Assembly (NCBI RefSeq): GCF_026738875.1
Contig: NZ_JAPQFJ010000017.1
Coordinates: 1-64,000 of the forward strand
Origin: Clostridium brassicae
GTDB lineage: Bacteria; Bacillota; Clostridia; Clostridiales; Clostridiaceae
Reading direction: 5' to 3'
DNA length: 64,000 nucleotides
The notes beneath the pieces were generated by a model that was given only the letters and a program-made list of their open reading frames with translations, made no database searches and was not told the DNA's origin. Shown piece by piece: positions 55,205 through 64,000 of this stretch (its first letter is position 1; each line of letters starts with the position of its first letter). Position numbers and translations under genes: made by a program.

Positions 55205-56233
55205 ATGCTTAAAAAAATGATATTTAACGAAAATGGTCAACGTGGAACAGAGTCAATGATAAATGGTAATACTACTAATTTAAGAGAGTGGAATAGAATA
55301 AAATACAGTTGGGCAAGGGATTTTTATAGAACAATGCTTAACAACTTTTGGATACCAGAAGAAATATCCCTTAATGAAGATGTAAAGCAATTTCCATATT
55401 TAACAGATGGAGAAAGAAATGCTTTTGACAAAATTATTTCTTTTTTAAATTTTTTAGATTCAATACAAAGTGAAAACCTTCCTAATATATCAAGGTATAT
55501 AACTGCTGCTGAAGTTTCTTCGCTTTTAAATATACAAACATTTCAAGAGGAGATACATGCACAGAGTTATTCATATATACTTGATACAGTTACAAATCCA
55601 ATTACTAGGGATAAAATATACGATGAATGGAGAGAAGATAAAACTCTTCTTAAAAGAAATAAATTTATAGCAGGTATTTATGAGAAGTTTAATAAAGAAC
55701 CGGAAATAAATAATTTTTTAAGAGTAATCATGGCAAATTATATATTGGAGGGAATATATTTTTATTCAGGATTTAGTTTCTTTTATACCTTAGCAAGGCA
55801 GGGTAAAATGACCGCAACTAGCACAGTTTTCAAATATATAAATAGAGATGAAGTTACTCACCTTGTGCTATTTCAGAATATCATTAAGGAACTCAAAAAA
55901 GAAAATTCAAATATATTTACAGAAGAATTGGAAGAAGAATTTAGACAGATGATGAGAATGGGGGTAGAGCATGAGATACAGTGGGGGCAATATGTAACTA
56001 ATAATGAAATTTTAGGACTTAATGATGAATTAATAGATAAATATATTAAGTATCTTTCAAACCTAAGACTAACAGCCATAGGGATAGAAACTTTATATCC
56101 AGAAATAGATAAGCATCCTATGGAGTGGATTGAAAATTTCTCAAAATTAAATAATACAAAGACTGATTTTTTTGAAGCAAAGGTTACAAATTATACAAAA
56201 GCAGCAGCGTTTGATTTTGATGATCTTGATTAA
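55205..56233 (+). CDS. nrdB: Class Ia ribonucleoside-diphosphate reductase, beta (radical) subunit
   Basis: A 342-residue ferritin-like diiron subunit. The diiron/radical set is present: Asp85 (FLDSIQSE), Glu115 or Glu116 and His118 in QEEIHAQSY, radical Tyr122, and the second Glu-His pair in NRDEVTHLVLF. It makes the tyrosyl radical used by NrdA. The start codon ATG 55205 follows GAGGGGGAGTATAG. Both genes share the NrdR-type promoter. Confidence 0.95.
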   Translation: MLKKMIFNENGQRGTESMINGNTTNLREWNRIKYSWARDFYRTMLNNFWIPEEISLNEDVKQFPYLTDGERNAFDKIISFLNFLDSIQSENLPNISRYITAAEVSSLLNIQTFQEEIHAQSYSYILDTVTNPITRDKIYDEWREDKTLLKRNKFIAGIYEKFNKEPEINNFLRVIMANYILEGIYFYSGFSFFYTLARQGKMTATSTVFKYINRDEVTHLVLFQNIIKELKKENSNIFTEELEEEFRQMMRMGVEHEIQWGQYVTNNEILGLNDELIDKYIKYLSNLRLTAIGIETLYPEIDKHPMEWIENFSKLNNTKTDFFEAKVTNYTKAAAFDFDDLD

Positions 56234-56247
56234 TGAGATTTAATGAA

Positions 56248-56312
56248 TAGGCTATATTTCAAGAAATTCGAAAATTATACATAATGAACTCAACAATTTA
56301 AAATATAGCCTA
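56248..56312 (+). terminator. Long-loop inverted repeat after nrdB
   Basis: TAGGCTATATTT and AAATATAGCCTA form a 12-bp stem around a 41-nt loop. Confidence 0.5.
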
Positions 56313-56335
56313 ATGAATACTAAAATGAAGTTTTA

Positions 56336-56380
56336 AAAATAGCTAGCTAAGTGTTGAGATATATTTTAGCTGGCTATTTT
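56336..56380. terminator. Bidirectional terminator between nrdB and thrC
   Basis: AAAATAGCTAGCTAA and TTAGCTGGCTATTTT form a 15-bp stem with one wobble pair. Confidence 0.75.
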
Positions 56381-56427
56381 CAATATAGATATCATCTTTA
56401 AGTAGTAAATTAAACAGTAATTTTATA

Positions 56428-57546
56428 TTATATATCAGATTTTAATCCAGATCCACATAAAGGAACTACTACTTTACCTTTTAATTTATTTTCTTTATAG
56501 TAATCTAAAAATCCTGCAAAAGTTGCTGCAGTAGTTGGTTCTACATAAAAACCTTTTTGTGATAAGTAAACTTTTGTTTCAATAATTTTATTTTCGCAAG
56601 CTGTGATAATTTCTCCATTTGAATCTTTTATAGCCTCTAATATTTGCTTTCCACGTTTTGGATCTGCAATTGCTATACCTTCAGCTAGAGTACCTGTGTT
56701 AGTAACTTCTTTCACATTAATGTTTCCTTCCTTAAAGGCTTTATATATTGGGGCACAACCTTTAGATTGAACTGCAATAATTTTAGGGATTTTATCTATA
56801 AGCTTAAGAGCTAATAATTCTTTGAAGCCATAATAAGATCCTAAAAGTAAAGTACCATTTCCTACTGGAATCACTAATGCTTCTGGTACTTCACCATTTA
56901 ATTGCTCATAGATTTCATAAGCGTAAGTTTTTGTGCCTTGGTAGAAAAAAGGGTTATAAACATGACTTGCATAGAATCCATCTCCTCTTTCTACAGCTTT
57001 TAAAGCTTCTTTTGCAGTATCTTCTCTAGTTCCTTTAACTATATTAACAGTTGCACCATGAGAAGTAATTTGTTTGATTTTCTTTGAAGACGTATTTTCA
57101 GGAACATATATGGTGCACTGAATTCCTGCTCTATTAGCATAAGCGGCTATAGAAGTACCGGCATTTCCACTGCTGTCTTGAATAACTTTTTTTATTCCAA
57201 GTTCCTTAGCTTTAGCAATTAATACTACAGCACCTCTATCTTTAAAGGATAGAGTAGGCATTAAGTAATCAACTTTTACTAACAAATTAGGATTGTCTTT
57301 TTCAAGTGGTACAATAGGAGTTAACCCTTCCCCCATAGTGATATCTTTCCAAAAAGTAAAATTATCATCAAAGGGAAGAGCTTTTAAATATCTAAATAAA
57401 CTCCATTCATTATTTAAAATATCTTCTTTTGAAAATGTAAAATTAAATTTTTCAAGATTTAATAATCCTCCACAGTCGCATCTAAAAACAAGGGATTTAG
57501 GATCATATTTTTTACCACATTCAGAACATACATATTTAATTGACAT
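56428..57546 (-). CDS. thrC: Threonine synthase
   Basis: A 372-residue PLP enzyme converting O-phosphohomoserine to threonine. It starts with a zinc-ribbon-like segment (CSECGKK, CDCGG) found in this family, then the PLP lysine motif LSFKDRGAVV near residue 105, SSGNAGTSIAAYA and the phosphate-binding loop GNGTLLLG. Start 57546 (MSIKYVCSE) is chosen because AAAGGAGAGAATATT precedes it; the longer frame to 57579 begins inside the leader. It is monocistronic here, away from homoserine dehydrogenase and kinase. Confidence 0.94.
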   Translation of the reverse strand: MSIKYVCSECGKKYDPKSLVFRCDCGGLLNLEKFNFTFSKEDILNNEWSLFRYLKALPFDDNFTFWKDITMGEGLTPIVPLEKDNPNLLVKVDYLMPTLSFKDRGAVVLIAKAKELGIKKVIQDSSGNAGTSIAAYANRAGIQCTIYVPENTSSKKIKQITSHGATVNIVKGTREDTAKEALKAVERGDGFYASHVYNPFFYQGTKTYAYEIYEQLNGEVPEALVIPVGNGTLLLGSYYGFKELLALKLIDKIPKIIAVQSKGCAPIYKAFKEGNINVKEVTNTGTLAEGIAIADPKRGKQILEAIKDSNGEIITACENKIIETKVYLSQKGFYVEPTTAATFAGFLDYYKENKLKGKVVVPLCGSGLKSDI

Positions 57547-57979
57547 AATATTCTCTCCTTTTAATATAGCATGTACCATAAGTTAAATATTTTATATTAA
57601 ATTTCTTTGATTTTATTTATAATAGTAATTATGATTTAGATTTCAGAGTCAGCTTTTCTAATTTCATCTAAGTAACTATAAACATTAATTCCATCCATTG
57701 AATATGTATAGTACAATAACTTATTATAACATTTTATTATATTATTTAGTAAAATTTAATGTCATTTCATATTGCTGGAGGAAAGTTAGTAAAAGGTATA
57801 CAAATTTTGATTATATTTAATTACCATATACAGGTTAAGTTGGATTCTTATCTAGCTTAGGATATAATAACATAGTAATGATTTAGCTTGTCATATTAAA
57901 GTATGCCAAAGGTTATATCTATAGAGAGAAGCAAAAAGCTATGATCAATAGTTAAAAAAAGATTTAAAGGAGGGGTAAA
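57547..57979. other. Intergenic gap without recognised gene
   Basis: About 430 bp of AT-rich DNA between divergent thrC and the alkD-like gene. A 20-codon frame without ribosome site (57636-57698, minus) looks like chance or a relic. Promoters for both genes must lie here, but no strong one stands out. Confidence 0.4.
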
Positions 57980-58663
57980 GTGGAAAAGACGATAAGAGAA
58001 CAAATTTTTGAATTAGCTGATGAAGAATATAAAAATTTTCAAAGTAAATTATGCCCTGGTAATGACAATATTGTTGGAGTAAGAGTGCCAGTATTAAGAA
58101 AACTCGCAAAGCAAATTGCTAAAGGAAATTGGCGAGAATATATGAGTACAGCAGAAGATAAGTATTACGAAGAAGTTATGTTACAAGGAATGGTACTTGG
58201 TCATGTAAAAGCTGATATAGAGGAAATTCTAAATTATGTTAAGAATTTTATACCTAAAATTAACAATTGGGCTGTTTGTGATAGTTTCTGCACAGGCTTA
58301 AAATTCACAAAAAGAAACATGGAGCGGGTTTGGGATTTTATACAACCATATCTATCATCTAGTGAAGAATTTCAAATACGTTTTGCTGTTGTAATGCTAC
58401 TTGACTTTTATATAGAAGAAAACTACATCGATAGAGTATTAAAATTATTAGATGAAACAAAGCATGAAGGTTATTATGTGAAGATGGCTGTTGCTTGGGC
58501 AATATCAATTTGTTATGTTAAGTTTCCTGAAAAAACTATGAAATACTTAAAAAATAATACATTAGATGATTTTACATATAACAAGGCATTGCAAAAGATT
58601 ATAGAATCTTTAAGAGTAGACAAACAAACTAAAATGCTCATTCGTAGTATGAAACGTAAATAA
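57980..58663 (+). CDS. DNA alkylation repair protein, AlkD-like
   Basis: A 227-residue HEAT-repeat DNA glycosylase. Family features are VGVRVPVLRKLAKQIA near residue 35, the YYEEVMLQGMV helix, and NNWAVCDSFC near residue 100, which holds the catalytic Asp. Such enzymes remove bulky or cationic alkylated purines without base flipping. The start is GTG at 57980, fixed by AAAGGAGGGGTAAA at ideal distance. Single gene, ended by a TTGCATAATT repeat that doubles as a terminator. Confidence 0.9.
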   Translation: MEKTIREQIFELADEEYKNFQSKLCPGNDNIVGVRVPVLRKLAKQIAKGNWREYMSTAEDKYYEEVMLQGMVLGHVKADIEEILNYVKNFIPKINNWAVCDSFCTGLKFTKRNMERVWDFIQPYLSSSEEFQIRFAVVMLLDFYIEENYIDRVLKLLDETKHEGYYVKMAVAWAISICYVKFPEKTMKYLKNNTLDDFTYNKALQKIIESLRVDKQTKMLIRSMKRK

Positions 58664-58671
58664 TTAAGGAT

Positions 58672-58729
58672 ATTGCATAATTAACAAAGAAACTTTAATA
58701 ATCTTGTGTTATAGTTTCAATTATGCAAT
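58672..58729 (+). repeat. Dispersed TTGCATAATT inverted repeat, copy 4 (also terminator)
   Basis: ATTGCATAATT (58672-58682) and AATTATGCAAT (58719-58729) are perfect inverted ends, with AACT/AGTT pairing inside, followed by TTTTTT. It appears to end the alkD-like transcript. Confidence 0.7.
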
Positions 58730-58786
58730 TTTTTATTTAAAAATAAACTAGAATTATTCATCTTATTATAATAATAAGTAATGAAT

Positions 58787-59506
58787 TTATTCTATACCAT
58801 ATTTACCATGTTTCTCTTTATTAACAGCATTTTTTCTAGAGAAATAGAGGATGTTTGTATTATCTATACCGGCATAAAATACATCTGCAATATCTTTTAT
58901 TCCACTCATATTCAGTTGAGATTTAAGCCAATTCATATCTAATCCTGCATCTTTCAGATTTTCGCTCATAACATTTCCATCTATTATGATATCTTTCATA
59001 AGACCTTTATTGGTAGTAGGAATATTCATGTGCGAAGGGGTAAGAGGAGCTTTATCTGATTTAGGCAGCACAGATAGTTTTCCATCTACTTCTAAAATAG
59101 CAAAATCCACATCACCTAAGTTAAAAATATTTTTTTCACGTAATTTCATAGTTAGTTGTTCTAATGTAATACGTACACGTTTCATATTATTTTCTACTAT
59201 AGTTCCACTAGCAATTAAAACAACTGGTTCTGAGTTAATTATCTTTCTAATCTTAGAACTTTTAATATGAGCAAGTCCTGTTAATATTGTTAATATTGCA
59301 AATATGATTAGAGATATTGATGCAGTAGCTGCAGTGCTATTTTTACCTATTGATAGGTTAGCAACCATAGAACCCATAGATACACCAACTACAAAATCAA
59401 AGAATGTCATCTGAGAAATAACTTTTCTCCCCATTAGTCTAGTAAGAACTAAGGCCAAGATATATGTAATAGTTCCTCTAAATATTGTAGGTAATACTTG
59501 CTGCAT
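58787..59506 (-). CDS. DUF421 family membrane protein (YetF-like)
   Basis: A 239-residue protein with three N-terminal helices (about 8-85, including RLMGRKVISQMTFFDFVVGV) and a cytosolic DUF421 domain (VDFAILEVDGKLSVLPKS, then MKDIIIDGNVM). Start 59506 (MQQVLPTIFRG) is chosen as GGGAGGAAATATAC precedes it. It is divergent from a second DUF421 gene. Proteins of this family often accompany spore-membrane genes; their biochemical role is unknown. Confidence 0.88.
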   Translation of the reverse strand: MQQVLPTIFRGTITYILALVLTRLMGRKVISQMTFFDFVVGVSMGSMVANLSIGKNSTAATASISLIIFAILTILTGLAHIKSSKIRKIINSEPVVLIASGTIVENNMKRVRITLEQLTMKLREKNIFNLGDVDFAILEVDGKLSVLPKSDKAPLTPSHMNIPTTNKGLMKDIIIDGNVMSENLKDAGLDMNWLKSQLNMSGIKDIADVFYAGIDNTNILYFSRKNAVNKEKHGKYGIE

Positions 59507-59714
59507 GTATATTTCCTCCCTTATCACTCTGATAAATAACCGTAATATTATTTCCTCAGTTAACAAAAGAAATATGTATTAATATATTTCTTTTCTAGAA
59601 CTCATGTTGGATTTTTAATTATACAATTTCCTCAAAATACATATTTTAAGAATTTATATAGCATAATAATTTTAGATTAATATAGTCCATGGAAAAACAT
59701 AAAGCAAAATATTT

Positions 59715-59734
59715 AAGTATACAAAGATATACTT
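59715..59734. promoter_or_regulatory. Inverted repeat with TATACTTTTTTA motif
   Basis: AAGTATA-N6-TATACTT (59715-59734) runs into TTTTAA. The 12-mer TATACTTTTTTA also occurs at 293-304 in front of the acyl-CoA dehydrogenase fusion. Possible shared operator for two oxygen-related operons, or chance in AT-rich DNA. Confidence 0.3.
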
Positions 59735-59800
59735 TTTTAAAAAAATTAAAAACATAAGATTCAAGACTCAGAACAATAACGTATTTTAGGGAGTGATCAT

Positions 59801-60169
59801 ATGAAAAATAGTACAGTAAGTATTATACTAGTTACTGCTATTTTAGTTATATTTGTAGGATATTTTTCAATTTTAAATTTAAATTTTGAAAATGAAATAG
59901 GAGAAAATCTAAAATTAGCAGAAAATTATACAATGAAAGAAGATTGGAATAAGGTTTTAGAAATTTCTACAGCTATTAAAGAGTCATGGAATAATGAAAA
60001 GCATTTTATAATGTTTAATTTTGCTGAAACAGAATTTTCAACTTTTGAAAATCATCTTAATCATATTATAGGAGGAGCTAATGCAAAACAATTAGACATA
60101 ACTTTAAGTAATATATTAGCGGCAGAAGATATATGGAAAAACATGAATCGAGTTGTTCCTGAACCATAA
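59801..60169 (+). CDS. DUF4363 family small membrane-anchored protein
   Basis: A 122-residue protein with one N-terminal helix (about 5-25) and a helical extracytoplasmic domain (WNKVLEISTAIKESW, FENHLNHIIGG). DUF4363 proteins are typically encoded beside DUF421 proteins in clostridia, as here (12 bp ahead of the DUF421 gene). RBS AGGGAGTGATC. Role unknown. Confidence 0.8.
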   Translation: MKNSTVSIILVTAILVIFVGYFSILNLNFENEIGENLKLAENYTMKEDWNKVLEISTAIKESWNNEKHFIMFNFAETEFSTFENHLNHIIGGANAKQLDITLSNILAAEDIWKNMNRVVPEP

Positions 60170-60180
60170 GGAGGAGTATT

Positions 60181-60873
60181 ATGGATATAATCATTTATGT
60201 ATTAAGATGCATTATAATGTTGCTGGTGTCTTGGACTGGGGTAAGGTTAGTAGGAAAAAAATCAATTGCTGAGATGACATCTTATGATCTAGCTGCAATA
60301 ATGCTTTTAACTACAGTAGCAGCAGAACCTTTAGTATATAAGATAACCTCTAAGGCGACAGTAGGGGTTTTTGCTATATTACTAGCTACAGCTTTTCTAG
60401 GAAATTTATCATTAAAAAAATTTTTTTATAATATAGATGCTAGACCAACTATAGTTATTTCAGAAGGAAAGATTATAGAACAAGAACTAAAAAAAGCTCG
60501 TATGAATTTGCCACTACTTTTGTCTGAACTTAGAATAAAAGGTTATCAAAATGTATCTGATGTAAGGTATGCAATAATAGAGCCTAGTGGAAAAATGTCT
60601 GTTATACCTACTTCACAATCTAGCCCTGTTACTCCTAAAGAAATGGGCATACCTACAGCACCAGTAAATTTAAGTTTTCCTCTTATTATTGATGGAAAAA
60701 TAGACAAAGTAAATCTTACATTTCTTCAAAAAAATGAAGAGTGGCTATTAAATCAGCTTAAGGCATTTTCGGTTTCTAATTTTGATGAGGTACTTTTAGC
60801 TCAATATGATTCTTCAGGGCAATTATTTGTTAATTTTAAAAATAAGAAAATAAATACACCAAATATTTTTTAA
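60181..60873 (+). CDS. DUF421 family membrane protein (second copy)
   Basis: A 230-residue paralogue of the protein at 58787, with N-terminal helices (RLVGKKSIAEMTSYDLAAIM) and the DUF421 cytosolic domain (VRYAIIEPSGKMSVIPTS). RBS AAGGAGGAGT. It forms an operon with the DUF4363 gene before it and the DUF1657 and Mn-catalase genes after it. Confidence 0.9.
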   Translation: MDIIIYVLRCIIMLLVSWTGVRLVGKKSIAEMTSYDLAAIMLLTTVAAEPLVYKITSKATVGVFAILLATAFLGNLSLKKFFYNIDARPTIVISEGKIIEQELKKARMNLPLLLSELRIKGYQNVSDVRYAIIEPSGKMSVIPTSQSSPVTPKEMGIPTAPVNLSFPLIIDGKIDKVNLTFLQKNEEWLLNQLKAFSVSNFDEVLLAQYDSSGQLFVNFKNKKINTPNIF

Positions 60874-60928
60874 TATTTAAATAAAGTTTTGTAAATAATA
60901 ATAGTTGTAAATCTCTGGAGGTGATAAC

Positions 60929-61138
60929 ATGGCTACAATAAACAAATTAGAAAAGGCTTTGGCAAGTGCTAAAGGACTTTCCGCAGATTTAAAAACCTTC
61001 TCTATGGATACTAATGATAAAGAAGCAAAACAAATGTTTGATATGCTATCTACAAATGCAGATAATATAGCTCAAATGTTACAAAATAGAGTGAACTTTG
61101 TAAAGTGTGAAGAACCTCAATACAATCAAAATCAATAA
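60929..61138 (+). CDS. DUF1657 family small protein
   Basis: A 69-residue soluble helical protein (TINKLEKALASAKGLSADLK, then MFDMLSTNADNIAQML). DUF1657 genes are found with spoVA-type and DUF421 genes in spore-formers, including heat-resistance operons of Bacillus. RBS GGAGGTGATAAC. Likely a spore protein. Confidence 0.88.
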   Translation: MATINKLEKALASAKGLSADLKTFSMDTNDKEAKQMFDMLSTNADNIAQMLQNRVNFVKCEEPQYNQNQ

Positions 61139-61158
61139 AATAATTGGAGGGCTAAATA

Positions 61159-61842
61159 ATGTTTAAGCATGAGAAAAGCTTATTAAGGAATGTACAAGTA
61201 GAAAAACCTAATCCACAATATGCAGCTTTGTTGCAAGAACAACTTGGAGGTCCAAACGGTGAACTTAAAGCTGCACTTCAATATATTTCTCAAAGCTTTA
61301 GAATTAAAGATGTTGCCATAAAAGATTTATTTTTAGATATAGGTGCAGAAGAATTAGGTCATATGGAGATGGTAGCTGAAACCATTAATCTTTTAAATGG
61401 TCATGATTTAGCAGTTGAAAAAGTAACTGAAGGACAAATTGAAAGTGCTGTGCTTGGAGGGCTTTCTCCAATGTTAGCTAATGCTTCAGGGGAGCCTTGG
61501 ACAGCTAATTATGTGAATGTTACTGGAGACTTAGCCGCTGATTTATTATCTAATATTGCGGCGGAACAAAGGGCTAAAGTTGTATATGAATATCTTTATA
61601 GACAAATAAATGATAAATATGTAAGAGAAACTATAGACTTTTTGTTAAATAGAGAAGAGGCTCATAATGCTTTATTTAGAGAAGCTTTAAATAAGGTTAA
61701 AGATACAGGTTCAAATAGAGATTTTGGTGTAACTAATGATTCTAAACTTTATTTTGATTTTTCTACACCGGGAAAATATTTTGAATCTCCAGAACCAACC
61801 CCGCCTAGCTTTGAAAATCCTAGGATGACAACTACACATTGA
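61159..61842 (+). CDS. Manganese catalase (CotJC-like)
   Basis: A 227-residue ferritin-like dimanganese enzyme that disproportionates H2O2. Metal ligands are visible: Glu35 in NGELKAALQYI, Glu66 and His69 in AEELGHMEMV, then the second pair in NIAAEQRAKVVYEYL and NREEAHNALF. C-terminus Pro-rich. RBS TTGGAGGGC. Related proteins sit in the spore coat. Last gene of the DUF421/DUF1657 unit, followed by a terminator. Confidence 0.92.
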   Translation: MFKHEKSLLRNVQVEKPNPQYAALLQEQLGGPNGELKAALQYISQSFRIKDVAIKDLFLDIGAEELGHMEMVAETINLLNGHDLAVEKVTEGQIESAVLGGLSPMLANASGEPWTANYVNVTGDLAADLLSNIAAEQRAKVVYEYLYRQINDKYVRETIDFLLNREEAHNALFREALNKVKDTGSNRDFGVTNDSKLYFDFSTPGKYFESPEPTPPSFENPRMTTTH

Positions 61843-61846
61843 TAAT

Positions 61847-61881
61847 AAAACGTTCGTAAATGAAATTTTTACGGACGTTTT
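61847..61881 (+). terminator. Terminator of the Mn-catalase operon
   Basis: AAAACGTTCGTAAA and TTTACGGACGTTTT (one wobble), followed by TTATTTTT. Confidence 0.85.
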
Positions 61882-62011
61882 TATTTTTAAATTAGAAAGA
61901 TAAAGTGAAAGTATGTTACAATGGTTAAAAATCTTTTACTTAAGAGGAATCTGCATTTTTATTAATAATGTTTATATAATAACTAAAAAATAAATAAAAG
62001 TGGTGAGAAAA

Positions 62012-62782
62012 ATGACAAATGTTTTTTGTGGTATGGATCATGTACTCTTAGTAGATGACTATAGCGACCCAGAAAAGCACAAACATTGGGCAAAACATTT
62101 ATTAATTAGTTTAGATGGAAAAATTAATTGTTTTATTCAAAATGAAAAGGTGATTTGTGAAGGAATTATGATTTCTTCTAATGTACTCCATACTGTTGAA
62201 ACTAATAAAAATGATGTTTTAGTATATCTATTTGATGAAACTACCGACATAGCTAAGGAAATAGAAGAAAAATATTTAAAGGATAAACTATACCATGTTA
62301 TTGAACTAGATACTGTACAGGAAATTAAAACAATTTGGAATGAGAATATGAAAAATTTAAAAGATGCTCACCAAGTAGAAAAGGCTTATTCTAATACATA
62401 TGAAAGAATATTAGGAGCTTGTAATTTAAATACAAAGAAACCATATATAAAAGATGGTAGAATAAAAGAAGTATTGTCATTACTTAAAGATACAGAAGAA
62501 ATTACAGAGGGCATCATAGGGGAGTTAGCTCAAAGAGTATACTTATCTCAAAGTAGGCTTTCTCATTTATTTAAGGAAGAGACGAAGATATCCTTAAATA
62601 GTTTTTTAGTTATCATGAAAATAGCAAAAACATATGACTATATATCCCTAGGAGAAAATATAACAGAAGCATCTATAAAGGCTGGATTTAATAGTCCATC
62701 TCATTTTGCTACAACTAACAAAAATATGTTTGGAATATCAGCAAATGAACTTCGAAAAGATGTAAGATTTATTCAGGTATAG
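62012..62782 (+). CDS. AraC family transcriptional regulator
   Basis: A 256-residue regulator. The N-terminal part resembles a cupin-like effector domain (HKHWAKHLLISLDGK). The C-terminal 100 residues hold two HTH motifs (ELAQRVYLSQSRLSHLFKEE and EASIKAGFNSPSHFATTNK). Start 62012 follows GTGGTGAG at good spacing; the GTG codons at 62000 and 62003 are part of the ribosome site. It probably controls the hydrolase gene that follows. Confidence 0.88.
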   Translation: MTNVFCGMDHVLLVDDYSDPEKHKHWAKHLLISLDGKINCFIQNEKVICEGIMISSNVLHTVETNKNDVLVYLFDETTDIAKEIEEKYLKDKLYHVIELDTVQEIKTIWNENMKNLKDAHQVEKAYSNTYERILGACNLNTKKPYIKDGRIKEVLSLLKDTEEITEGIIGELAQRVYLSQSRLSHLFKEETKISLNSFLVIMKIAKTYDYISLGENITEASIKAGFNSPSHFATTNKNMFGISANELRKDVRFIQV

Positions 62783-62877
62783 AAATAAAAAATTTTTGTA
62801 AATATGATAAAAGCATTGTAGTGTTTAAAACTTTAGCTATTATTTAGAAGTTTTATTTTCAATTCATAATTATAATA

Positions 62878-62914
62878 AAGGCATAGTCAGATTAATAAAA
62901 GACTATGCCTTTTA
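62878..62914 (+). terminator. Terminator after the araC-type gene
   Basis: AAAGGCATAGTC and GACTATGCCTTTT, 12-bp stem followed by T residues. Confidence 0.85.
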
Positions 62915-62943
62915 AGTATAGTTATGATAGGAGAGAAAGCAAG

Positions 62944-64000
62944 ATGAAAAAAGATAAGATTACTTTTCAAAAAGGATTGTACAATTTAAATGAAGAAGAT
63001 AATTTCAATTTTCAATTAAATCGTGTAGTAATGTGGAATGATGGGGACTTAGAAGATATTAAGAAAATTGCTAATAAAATTAAAGATAGTACTACGTGGA
63101 AAGAAGAGTTAATTGAAATAGGAAATCAAGCTGTAAATCAAGGGCGAATAAAAGAAGCTATTGCATATTATCGCATGAGTGAATTTTTTATGTATGATGG
63201 AGATCCAGATAAAGTAAAGTATTATAAATTAGCTACAGATATGTTTTATGATTATTATAAAGAATATTTTGAAGATGGAACTGTAATACAGTATGAAGTT
63301 CCCTATGAGGGAGTAAAACTTCCAGTATTATATACAAAAGCAGTAGGGGAAAAGAAGGATACGATTTTGCTACATGGTGGAAATGACTCTTATATGGAGG
63401 AATTATTTTTCCCAATGCTTTATTTTGCAGAGAAGGGTTTTGATGTATATCTTTTTGAAGGACCAGGTCAAGGTGGTGTTATGCGTACTCAAGGAAAACA
63501 TTTTACTTATAAATGGGAAAAGCCTGTAACAACGGTGCTTGATTATCTTGGAATTGGTGATATTACTATTATAGGTGCATCATTAGGAGGAATGTTAGCA
63601 CCAAGAGCAGCAGCTTATGAAAAAAGGATTAAGCGAGTTATAGCATGGTCTATTTTCCCTAATTTCTTTTTAGTTGCATTAGGTACGGTTCCTTATTTGT
63701 TAAAAAAATTAGTGAAAATGTTAATGAATTTTGGTGTTGCGCCAATATTGAACTTGATTTTTAATATGGAAGCTAAAAAAGATCCTACAGTAGATTGGGC
63801 AATTAAACATGGTATGTATGCTTATAATGCAAAATCTCCTTATGAGTATTTAGTAAAGCTTAACCAATTTCAAATTATGGATGTGGGACACTTAATTGAT
63901 CAGGATGTGTTAGTATTAGGAGCAAATCAAGATCATTTTATTAATTATAAACTTTTTAAAGAGGAGCTAGATTCTTTAAGTAACGTACGTTCTTTAACTT
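62944..64000 (+). CDS. Alpha/beta hydrolase (cut by window end)
   Basis: A frame open from ATG 62944 to the window end (352 codons so far), behind GATAGGAGAGAAAG. A helical N-terminal region of about 110 residues precedes a hydrolase core: strand and oxyanion loop TILLHGGNDSY near 140, FEGPGQGG near 175, and the nucleophile elbow GASLGG near 218. The Asp of the triad may be in VLVLGANQDHF near 325; the His has not been reached. It resembles FrsA/DUF1100-type esterases. The substrate is unknown. The 3' end is missing. Confidence 0.85.
   Translation, partial: MKKDKITFQKGLYNLNEEDNFNFQLNRVVMWNDGDLEDIKKIANKIKDSTTWKEELIEIGNQAVNQGRIKEAIAYYRMSEFFMYDGDPDKVKYYKLATDMFYDYYKEYFEDGTVIQYEVPYEGVKLPVLYTKAVGEKKDTILLHGGNDSYMEELFFPMLYFAEKGFDVYLFEGPGQGGVMRTQGKHFTYKWEKPVTTVLDYLGIGDITIIGASLGGMLAPRAAAYEKRIKRVIAWSIFPNFFLVALGTVPYLLKKLVKMLMNFGVAPILNLIFNMEAKKDPTVDWAIKHGMYAYNAKSPYEYLVKLNQFQIMDVGHLIDQDVLVLGANQDHFINYKLFKEELDSLSNVRSLT

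Noticed and set aside
57636-57698. 20-codon minus-strand frame in the thrC-alkD gap
   Set aside because: No ribosome site and no recognised similarity; probably chance.
63233-63415. 60-residue minus-strand frame near the right end
   Set aside because: Opposite a clear alpha/beta hydrolase reading frame that runs off the window.

Overview
The window is AT-rich DNA from a spore-forming anaerobic Firmicute, most likely Clostridium sensu stricto. The gene content is close to what is usual in the C. botulinum group I / C. sporogenes neighbourhood, but the species is not established. Pointers are the GerA-type germinant receptor operon, the spore-associated DUF421/DUF1657/Mn-catalase group, a flavodiiron oxygen reductase, clostridial chitinases, strong GGAGG ribosome binding sites and very A/T-biased codons. 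I see no tRNA, rRNA, CRISPR array, complete transposase or phage genes.

Left part (1-13.4 kb). Three hairpins open the window. A three-domain fusion follows (acyl-CoA dehydrogenase + ETF-alpha FAD domain + rubredoxin), directly upstream of a flavodiiron protein. This looks like a self-contained electron chain from acyl-CoA to O2 or NO. Next come an HD-domain hydrolase, a gerA-C-B germinant receptor operon with a small fourth membrane protein, and an ECF sigma factor operon with a membrane partner and an ABC-2 exporter. After these lies a 54-residue relic of a xanthine-dehydrogenase-type molybdenum hydroxylase.

Sugar and stress genes (13.5-22.1 kb). A mannose locus comprises manA, a PRD activator, a fructose-family EIIBC and an EIIA, with a CcpA-type cre site at the PTS promoter. 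It is followed by a MarR/HsmA pair resembling the C. difficile heme-responsive hsmRA system, with a strong promoter and two operator-like palindromes. A cyclopropane fatty acid synthase comes next, then a decayed partial copy of the manA leader and gene.

Chitin/sensing region (22.2-41 kb). Two OmpR-type two-component systems, each beside a small exported protein gene (one Met-rich, one with repeated Cys pairs and a frameshift), bracket a GH18 chitinase. Downstream are a DtxR-family regulator, two divergent chemoreceptors, a secreted repeat protein, a second GH18 chitinase with three C-terminal modules, and a large secreted protein that shares one of those modules but has a catalytic part I cannot name.

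Right part (41-64 kb). A PadR regulator has matching operators and a 52-bp perfect palindrome, and is followed by an FMN oxidoreductase and an aromatic-acid exporter. A complete beta-glucoside PTS operon faces a divergent LicR-type activator. A UvrA-like ATPase plus MarR pair has a 38-bp inverted repeat at its promoter and is bracketed by two related hairpins. Then come class Ia ribonucleotide reductase with tandem NrdR-type boxes, threonine synthase, an AlkD-type glycosylase, the DUF421/DUF4363/DUF1657/Mn-catalase cluster, an AraC regulator, and an alpha/beta hydrolase cut by the window end. A short dispersed inverted repeat (TTGCATAATT...AATTATGCAA) occurs in several intergenic gaps.
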